Shown one piece after another: positions 57,601 through 64,000 of a stretch of 64,000 nt of DNA. This stretch comes from Watersipora subatra. Lineage: Eukaryota; Bryozoa; Gymnolaemata; Cheilostomatida; Watersiporidae. The number at the start of each line of letters is the position of its first letter. The first letter of the stretch is position 1. The stretch is taken from assembly GCF_963576615.1 (NCBI RefSeq), contig NC_088711.1:36134121-36198120 (forward strand), in the 5' to 3' direction. A program made the translations under genes and the position numbers. The notes below the pieces were generated by a model. The model was not told the origin of the DNA. It worked only from the letters and a program-made list of their open reading frames with translations, and did no database searches.

Positions 57601-59692
57601 CTGAGAACACCATGTGGGTGAATATCACATGTGAATACACCATGGGTGAGGACAGCATGTAAGAGGACATCAAGTGTGAAGACACTATGGATAAGGCTAT
57701 CGGTGTTATATTTTGAACCTTTTCAGTCAAGTTGCCAATATTCCAGGAAAAAGCTATAATTTTTCATGAAACATAACTTATTTTTTATAAAACATAAAAA
57801 ATCCTTTGAATTAAACTCGTCATATTTTTAAAAACTTTCCATTATTAGGGTGAAGCTAGATGCTTTAGAAGACTGCCTATGAGTACCTGGAACAAATGGA
57901 GGCTCGAGTTTAACCTGATACTCTCCTCTAGTAGTAAGATAAGTAGCAAAATTGAGACCACATGCCCTGTTCCTGATCCGTACCTTAACAGAAATGTAAT
58001 ACATAACAATGTTAAGATCAAACAACATATAATAAGAATAGCAACAGTTAAACGCTGTTTCCTGTGTGAATGAATGGGCTTGGTAGTCGCTATCCAGACT
58101 GACTTTACCTGAGGCTTTGAACATCTAAATCTAGGCATAAAAGATTACTTTAAATCAACTCGTGCCCAAGTCGTGTTCCGACAAGAACAGTAGGTTATAT
58201 TTGATCATAAAAACAAAGTAAAAGTGTAAACAAACAACTTAATTATTTAGAGCAAATACAATCAGAATGAAAATTTCAAGCACATCTACATGAGTAGACC
58301 TAACAGACACCTGTTGAGGACTGTCAGCTACTAGTAGATTTAACAGGAGTTTGTTGAGGACTGTAAACTTGTAAACCTGACAGGTACCTATTTATGACTG
58401 TCAGCAACTAGTGGATCTAACAGGTGCCTGTTAAGGACTGTCTGCAACTATCAGATCTAACAAGTACCTGTTGAGGAATGTTGGCAAAGATATTCTATGG
58501 ATGACGAGCGTAACAAACTCATGATAGTGTTGAGGGTATAAAGAAAACTCATGTCAAAATCATAATGCTGAGACTATGAACAGAATTTTGCTGTTGTGAT
58601 TCATTCGTATAATAAAAGATAATCGTCAAAAACGCCATTATTGACAATTTTGGAAAATCAATAAAGGGTTAGAAATTAGAGGTTGGAATAGAAATAACAT
58701 GGTATCAAATATGAAGAGTAGAGGTAACTTAAAAATGCATACAAAATTTGTTATTTCTCTGAAACCATATTAGACAAAGTCGAGCTGTATAAAATTGCAG
58801 TTTTTTTACATTTTCTCAGCACTCTAAGAGAAAAATTAAAACAAGCATCTGGCCTGTTTTATACTTTAGTTTTTTATCAGAATGTATACAGCAAAGTTTG
58901 CTAAAGTGAAGGTAACGCTTCTTCACCGCAAACTTCACAATTCGAAAAAAAGTTTGAATTCAGGCAAGTAACAGGTAAAAAATAACTTCTTTAATATAAG
59001 TGTTTTAAACCACTTGTGAACTTACCTGTAATACAAATGACCTGATCTATGATATATAATTGTTGTCTTTACATACCATACAATATAGTTATTGAAAAAG
59101 CAAATGCACCTAAATCCATATCAAAACTAATCAAAAGTAGCAATAATATTACAAAGAAACAGACAGATGTAATTTTATTTTGAATGCATACATAATACTA
59201 CACACATTAAAACAAATTTTATGCAATACAATACTGGTTGCACAGTATACCTCATGATCTTCAAGTGGTCTGGACGTTTTGCTAAGCAGCACTAAGGGCT
59301 GTTTCAACTGCTGACACTCTGCTGCCTTGTAGGCAGACACACCTTTACTTGCAGAACAAAAATGTTTCCTGCAAAAATTGAAAATGCTCAAGCATTACTT
59401 CGTAATTTTTATTACTATTGCAATCACTAGTCAACTCAATTTTAACACAATATAGAAAAAACGACGAATGAATGATGAATTTTACACGCAAAGTACAGTC
59501 TGCGTCGGGGTAAGGCTTATATTGGAGCATCGCAAATATTTCTCCTATTTCAATCATAGATTAGCAAACAAAGGAAAATGTGTATTGATACTAAAATATC
59601 ACTCTCTGCAAACCATTACATAGTTAAAATTGATCTGACCAGTTCATCAGAGACGTTTACCTCAACACGCCTAATCTAGCGTTGCAAGCCAT
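51626..59692 (-). CDS. Quinone oxidoreductase-like protein 2 (QORL2-type MDR enzyme); eight exons, complete
   Basis: Exons 59661-59692 (ATG), 59251-59368, 57887-57983, 57109-57245, 56898-57022, 54725-54806, 52793-52968 and 51626-51920 (stop) join in phase to 353 residues, the family's usual size. The start MACNARLGVLRKHFCS is basic and may be a mitochondrial presequence. A GroES-like fold covers about residues 40-130 (RACGLNFATYLTTRGEY, GTEVAGEVLEVGKDV, GDVVIGLLETGGLQE). The Rossmann fold has the cofactor glycine motif GASGGVG at 177-183, then VIAVCRDEKSKMVKQYGAHN, NIVFDAVGGDGAVDLVKSLA, GRFITIGYTAG and NILLLKSASAVGLWWG. This is a zinc-independent medium-chain dehydrogenase/reductase; NADPH-dependent quinone reduction is inferred from the family. 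Introns carry a 34-bp minisatellite, two other arrays and T1 copy 4. Confidence 0.94.
52025..52340. repeat. 34-bp minisatellite, about 9 copies, in the last QORL2 intron
   Basis: The unit is gtagtcaaagataaccaaat plus actcctacttatgg, with aagg and ttttaaa variants. Confidence 0.93.
52980..54724. other. Large QORL2 intron
   Basis: The 1.76 kb intron between the exons at 54725 and 52793 shows no second gene. It includes local caagtctcaa/ctcaagcctta word repetition at 53210-53300. Confidence 0.5.
55630..56508 (+). mobile_element. TTAA foldback MITE, family T1, copy 4 (879 bp), in a QORL2 intron
   Basis: It starts AGGTTGACTTGCAACAAAAT after TTAA (55626-55629) and ends AAGTCAACTT before TTAA (56509-56512). 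It is very similar to copy 2 throughout, for example agattggaatctctttat and gtcgtaatctgat, so these two are probably the youngest pair. Confidence 0.88.
57340..57690. repeat. Degenerate about 20-bp repeat (gaggacatcatgtgtg), intronic
   Basis: Loosely repeated words gaggacaccatgtg, gacatcatgtgggtgaatat and cacatgtgagg fill the QORL2 intron between the exons at 57109-57245 and 57887-57983. Confidence 0.75.
58285..58480. repeat. About 40-bp tandem repeat, 4-5 copies, intronic
   Basis: The unit contains ttgaggactgtcagcaacta and gtagatctaacaggtacctg, with considerable divergence between copies. Confidence 0.8.
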
Positions 59693-60730
59693 TTTGCCAA
59701 GCGAATGCAGCTTGATCCTCCTCTAATTCAGAGAAAGGCTACAGCTTCAATCGCTAAAAAGAATTGTTCCTTGACATCAGCCGCAATTTCAACTCGTACA
59801 GACTTAATGTAACGTGATTTTATTATACCACCCCCTCTCTGTATTCTTTCGATCAATTCTACGCACAGTACAGTTTAAACCTGAGTGGAAGAGTGGAAGT
59901 GGATGCATCGGTCGACTTCCATTATAGGTCCATTATACCATTATTATGGGTAGCCAATACGGGGCCAATACGAATTGTTGTAATTTTGGCCTCTGAAATA
60001 TCAAACTCCTTAGAAGCAAATGCTCTAACAGATGTAACCAACGAAAAGCCTAGAATGTGCCCTATTCAGTCATATACCTTTCCCTAGAAAATTACTCACC
60101 AGAATGTATACATGAGTGCACAATTCCCCTCATATTATGTTATACAATAAACAGGTTACAAGGTATAATGTACATGGTACATGATACCATTTTATCATGT
60201 ATGCAACTAATGTGTTATTGTATATGTAAATATGTACATAAAAAAAAGTTCTTTATTCCAAATGTGTAGCCAGAAGGGATCTCAAAATAACAAACCTGCA
60301 TGTATAGTAGTAAATGGAAGTTTAATCAAATAACATAATATATTTTGTGATTGACTAGAAGTAGAATACTTTTTTGATGATTATTAAATATAATTGCAGT
60401 CAGAGATAAGATTGCAAAATATAATTGATTTCATAGGCTATCTCTCTGTAACATTTAGTATTAATGTTCAACTAAAGTCGCTATAACAAGTTTAGCATTT
60501 AGAAATTTTATATAAACCTTCAAGCAGAAAAGTATTGATTAAATGCAATATGAAAGAATTATGAATATTTAGAGAAAAGAGTTAAAAGTAAAACATAAAC
60601 TTAAAACGTACATGTAATATAAACACCTGAAAACCAAATGAATGTCGTGCAGATATTTTTCAATTTGAATATTGCTTATATAATTAATTTTATTGTGACA
60701 TTTTATAGAACACTAGTGCAACAAATAAAC

Positions 60731-60918
60731 CTAGTATGTACATGCGTGTAAACTACATAAATACACATTTTGGATCACCGCTGTTTCAATTAATTTATAG
60801 TCTTTTGATGACATCTCGCATGGCCATTGAGCTCCTCTGCTTTGGTAAATTGGTGATAGTGATAGGTTACTATTACTACTTCTATTTGAGCAACCTGGAG
60901 CAGAGGAGCTACTAGGCA
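60731..60918 (-). CDS. Possible serine-rich terminal exon, unrecognised
   Basis: The minus-strand frame follows an acceptor-like aatattgcag and runs 62 codons to a stop: VPSSSSAPGCSNRSSNSNLS, SPIYQSRGAQWPCEMSSKDY and a short tail. It is serine-rich and more GC-rich than the surrounding DNA. No upstream exon was identified and no family recognised; it may be chance. Confidence 0.25.
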
Positions 60919-60974
60919 CTGCAATATTAGACATAAAATAACCAACAATACTGTGACAGCATTTCATTTACCAA

Positions 60975-61560
60975 TCAATATGATTTATAAAGTTATATCA
61001 AATAATTAAATTATCAATATTGATACCAGTAGTATTTCAATTAGAAATTTTAAAATTAATATTTTGCATGTTGCATACTTTTATAAACTATAAAGATGTA
61101 TTATTTTTATATGATTTATTGTTATTATAAAATATTTAATTTTAATATCATAGTCTTACATATACTTAAGTTTAATATTTATTAATTTAATAATATAATA
61201 CACATTTTACAATAAAATATAGTTTAATATAAATATAGTAAATCAAAATGTAATTAAATAAATAATTATAACTATTACACTGTGACTAACGCTAACTAAT
61301 AAAATAAGACATGATAAAATATTATAATAGTTATATATTTATCACTCATGTATTGTATGTAGTTCGCAGTAGTATAATTGTTAATTGTATCTAATATTAT
61401 ATAAAAATATAGATCAACTATGATAACGGTATAAAATTATGTGTAATTTAAAATTGGTCATAAATCAATAAATATATTTATAGTATATAATTATATAATA
61501 CATAAATTTATATAAATAATGTTTATATTTATTTTATAATATTATTTTTAATATACATCG
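60975..61560. other. Extremely AT-rich block
   Basis: Almost only A and T for about 580 bases (ttaatataatata-type words) with no G/C-containing coding signal. This may be a transcriptionally inert spacer or a scaffold/matrix-attachment-like region; no function can be shown. Confidence 0.7.
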
Positions 61561-61799
61561 CCTGATACTCACTCAGTCATTAGTAACTGTTCCTCTATCT
61601 ATTGAACTACATTGAACTATTACTATTAAACTATTGTACGTTTGGAGTTTCAATTAAGGTATTAAGCATAAGATTTACTTGCTATATTGACTATTGTTAT
61701 GGCAATAGAATCCACATGTATTGAATTTTTGCCTCAATGTACCTCAAATTATGACTAGCCTGTGAGTAGCATAGTGAAGAAAACTCCCAAGAGTGGGGT

Positions 61800-62010
61800 G
61801 GGGACAACCCCTACCTCTAGTCAATGCGCTGTAACCCAACAGGAGAGAGATGAAACCAACTCATTTATGCTCTGCTGACCCCAACAGAATGCGCTGAACC
61901 CAACACTGTTGACAGTACAACCTGCTGAAACCAACAGGCGGTAGCAGAACCCGACTCACTTATGCTCTGCTGAAACCAACGCTACAACCTGCTGAACCTA
62001 ACAGGAAAGA
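61800..62010. repeat. Imperfect repeats of gctgaacccaaca words
   Basis: Variants of ctgctgaaaccaacagg and aactcatttatgctctgctg recur about six times at irregular spacing. Confidence 0.6.
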
Positions 62011-62384
62011 ACACAACTCTTGTAAGAACAATAACTTTTTAGTCATCCTTTTATTTGTAGTAATTTTGTTTGAGCTGTTAGTCGGTTAGTGACGATTATA
62101 AATGATATTTCTACAACAATAACGATTTTATTATAGTAATATTAATCATGCTCGATTTCAAAAGCCAAATACAAGCTGAACTGCCAAAAATTGTATGGCA
62201 GTATTTATATTACATAAGCAGTTGGCCTAGAGATTGACGGTTATCGTTCAAACCGACCAATCATATCGTCTTGTTGACTGCCGACTTTCTAAGAATTTTC
62301 GCATTCGGAACAATAAAAAATTGTTGCTAGACAATGAGCCATTGCGGTGTAACAATCTAAACACAAACAAAAAGACCATAAAAT

Positions 62385-62625
62385 GCTACATATACTGACC
62401 CAGAAGTCCCTTCTCTATATATATCAGCTAAGTCACCTTTTCCTTCAATCAGTCTATTATGCTTTTCTGCATCGAGTGTCCGAAGCACCTCGATGAGCCT
62501 GACATTCTTGGGACTGATAGCATCTAAATAGGGCAATCCTTTGGAATTACTCCTCTCACGGTCTTTTTACGGCCACCACTCTTTTCATAGAGTTTGCTCT
62601 TTAGAATATTTCACTTGATCTCTAA
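62385..62625 (-). pseudogene. Frameshifted coding remnant, unrecognised
   Basis: On the minus strand one frame reads KSKLYEKSGGRKKTVRGVIP, then the sequence continues in another frame as LPYLDAISPKNVRLIEVLRT, LDAEKHNRLIEGKGDLADIY, REGTSG. The two parts join within one or two codons around 62525, which suggests a single-base frameshift. The alternative is an exon 62400-62523 with acceptor cctatttag and donor gtcagt. The charged, conserved-looking composition indicates real coding descent; I do not recognise the family. Confidence 0.4.
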
Positions 62626-62941
62626 GTTTACTACAATAGTGTATTGAAAGAAAACAATTTCAGTGCCATGGTGAACTCAATAAAATACGCCGTTTTTTGC
62701 CACCATTGCTAGGAGCTCAATGCAAATAGCCTTGCACCAAGTTGCATCCACTCTCACTCTTCCACTCAGGTCTAAACTAATCAACTTGTTGCTAGACGAC
62801 TCTTTCATCTCGGTCAACTCAACCCAGCTCGTCGAGAAAACTCAATTCAAAAGCGTGAAAGGAAGAGAAGACAACTATCTCAAAGTTGAAACACTAAATG
62901 TGCATAATAACATTATTTTTAGCTAAAGCATACAAAGAGTA

Positions 62942-64000
62942 GGGGAAGGTGGGGTAAGTAGTGCTAATTTTTGGATTTTTCTAGACTGAGCTCACAATAT
63001 TATCTTTTTTCTATTGAGTTTTTTTTAGAAGGTTAAGAATGTTGCTTTCTTCTTTATAGCTACCTATGCCTTCTTGCTTTGACCAGCAAATCCTTATTTT
63101 GTAAGACCTGTTTACCTGTTTACCCCCGTGGCCGCGGTAAGTAGTGCCTTGGCTGATTTGGGGTAAGTAGTGCCAGCAGATTTTTTTAATAGAAAACAAA
63201 GTTCTATGTTACAAGTTGATTTAATTCAATAGACAATGAAATAAAATATGCAACAAGCTTTTTACAGTGTAAAATTTTACACTTTACTATAATAATATGT
63301 GACAATAAAATGTAATGCCTATTTGATTACTATATTAACACAATAGAGAAGTTCTCCAAATCTACACTAAAAATAGCTTTACTGGCTACTTGTTTAGTTC
63401 CTGACACTGCTATAGCATTACGAAGCAGCAGAACAACATCGGCAAATGTACCAACATCCATGTCATCCTTCTCAGGAAATATAAACGACGCTGTCGATCC
63501 TTTAACTTTTCGCAGGAACTTGACCTCAAAACTCTCTTTCATGAGCGCTGATACTGGACCAGCATACAATTTTGTTGAGTCTTTTTTGGTGACGTACTTA
63601 ATCTGAACATAAGATACAACTTTCATTTGTTGGGATTCTTCTAACGTCTCTGGTTCAAAAAGCACTTCATCAGCACTTTCTGAGTCCGACTCCAAGACTG
63701 CCACACATATATCTTCATCAGATGATAATTCTGGAATAGAAGCTTTTTTAGGCTTGCGTGCTTTTTTCCCCATTGGTGTCTTGTCTTTCTTCTTAGTCAT
63801 TCTTTCTGCTTGTTCATTTTCTAAGCGTAACTTTTCAGGAGTGTCTGTGAGAAATGCTGACTTTATTTTGCGTCTATTTGATCTTGGCTTTTGAGTGGCT
63901 TTAGGCAGAGGCTGGGCTGACTTCTGTGGTTGGTAGGGACAAACTAGAATTTGGAGATGACAACTGGCTTGACACTAGTTGTTGATGATTGATTTCTGCA
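62942..64000 (-). mobile_element. Right-truncated (by the window) pogo/Tigger-type DNA transposon
   Basis: The element edge GGGGAAGGTGGGGTAAGTAG follows a TA (62940-62941), the target dinucleotide of Tc1/mariner and pogo elements. The word ggtaagtagtgc recurs at about 62953, 63136 and 63163 as subterminal repeats. The transposase 3' part lies at 63330-63923. The other end is beyond 64000. Confidence 0.6.
63330..63923 (-). CDS. C-terminal part of a pogo/Tigger-like transposase
   Basis: An open minus-strand stretch from about 63923 to the stop at 63330 gives PLPKATQKPRSNRRKIKSAF, LTDTPEKLRLENEQ, a Lys/Arg-rich nuclear-signal stretch MTKKKDKTPMGKKARKPKK, an acidic serine patch (ELSSDEDICVAVLESDSES) and a conserved terminal fold (VQIKYVTKKDSTKLYAG, SFEVKFLRKVKGS, FIFPEKDDMDV). 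'PLPKA...R...LTDTPEK' followed by KKK and an acidic patch is the usual tail after the DDE domain in pogo/Tigger (CENP-B-like) transposases, often with this VKY...VKFLRK...F-P domain. The ATG at 63798-63800 is internal, so the true start is upstream; ccaaccacag before 63923 could be an acceptor. The catalytic domain lies beyond the window if present. Confidence 0.6.
   Translation of the reverse strand, partial: KSAQPLPKATQKPRSNRRKIKSAFLTDTPEKLRLENEQAERMTKKKDKTPMGKKARKPKKASIPELSSDEDICVAVLESDSESADEVLFEPETLEESQQMKVVSYVQIKYVTKKDSTKLYAGPVSALMKESFEVKFLRKVKGSTASFIFPEKDDMDVGTFADVVLLLRNAIAVSGTKQVASKAIFSVDLENFSIVLI

Noticed and set aside
57828-58138. Two long overlapping minus-strand frames of 97-98 codons
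   Set aside because: Only 57887-57983 within them is coding (QORL2 exon 3); the rest is intron read through.
1-64000. CRISPR array, operon or prokaryotic system
   Set aside because: The tandem repeats have no unique spacers of constant length, genes carry spliceosomal introns, and no bacterial gene organisation is present.

Overview
This window looks like nuclear DNA of an invertebrate animal. The genes are split by GT-AG introns, the non-coding DNA is AT-rich, and it is crowded with small DNA transposons (MITEs), tRNA-derived SINEs, a LINE fragment and many unrelated minisatellites. The recognisable genes are conserved metazoan single-copy genes (RMND1, COMMD9, a QORL2-type quinone oxidoreductase-like protein) plus an MS4A-like four-helix membrane protein. 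A lophotrochozoan or similar marine invertebrate is a guess from repeat style only; the sequence does not prove the phylum.

Layout. 1-9.4 kb: repeat-dominated, with five tandem arrays, a possible hAT transposase tail, one orphan exon-like piece and a Tc1/mariner-type MITE (8445-9081). 9492-10043 (+): intronless MS4A-like gene with a TATA box. 12.5-13.3 kb: a foldback element flanked by TTAA. 13696-20808 (-), perhaps starting at 22459: RMND1, eight confident exons. 23.5-28.1 kb: a broken LINE (24.3-25.9 kb) among fossil LTR-type remnants. 28.6-29.5 kb: first copy of a 0.9 kb TTAA-flanked foldback MITE. 31187-38426 (+): complete six-exon COMMD9. 42.5-48.06 kb: a partial direct duplication of the 3' half of COMMD9 (exons 4-6 plus downstream DNA). 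50.35-51.6 kb: two TTAA elements placed end to end. 51626-59692 (-): complete eight-exon QORL2-like gene. 60-64 kb: very AT-rich DNA, weak coding remnants, and the edge of a pogo/Tigger-type transposon that runs off the right end.

The genes do not form an operon or pathway. RMND1 and QORL2 proteins are both probably mitochondrial, COMMD9 belongs to the Commander/CCC endosomal recycling complex, and the MS4A-like protein is a membrane protein. The neighbourhood looks like ordinary gene order with heavy transposon traffic.

The most informative structure is the COMMD9 duplication. The two copies differ in their coding exons by about 3% by eye and act as an insertion clock. Copy 1 alone carries a 1.38 kb composite hAT-type insertion with a perfect 8-bp target duplication and a 1.2 kb TA-flanked element. 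Copy 2 alone carries a TTAA MITE, a SINE, a 69-bp tandem duplication and a perfect 22-bp-arm palindrome. Whether this is a real tandem duplication or two haplotypes joined in assembly cannot be settled from sequence alone. I found no tRNA, rRNA or CRISPR feature, and no clear undescribed biological system.
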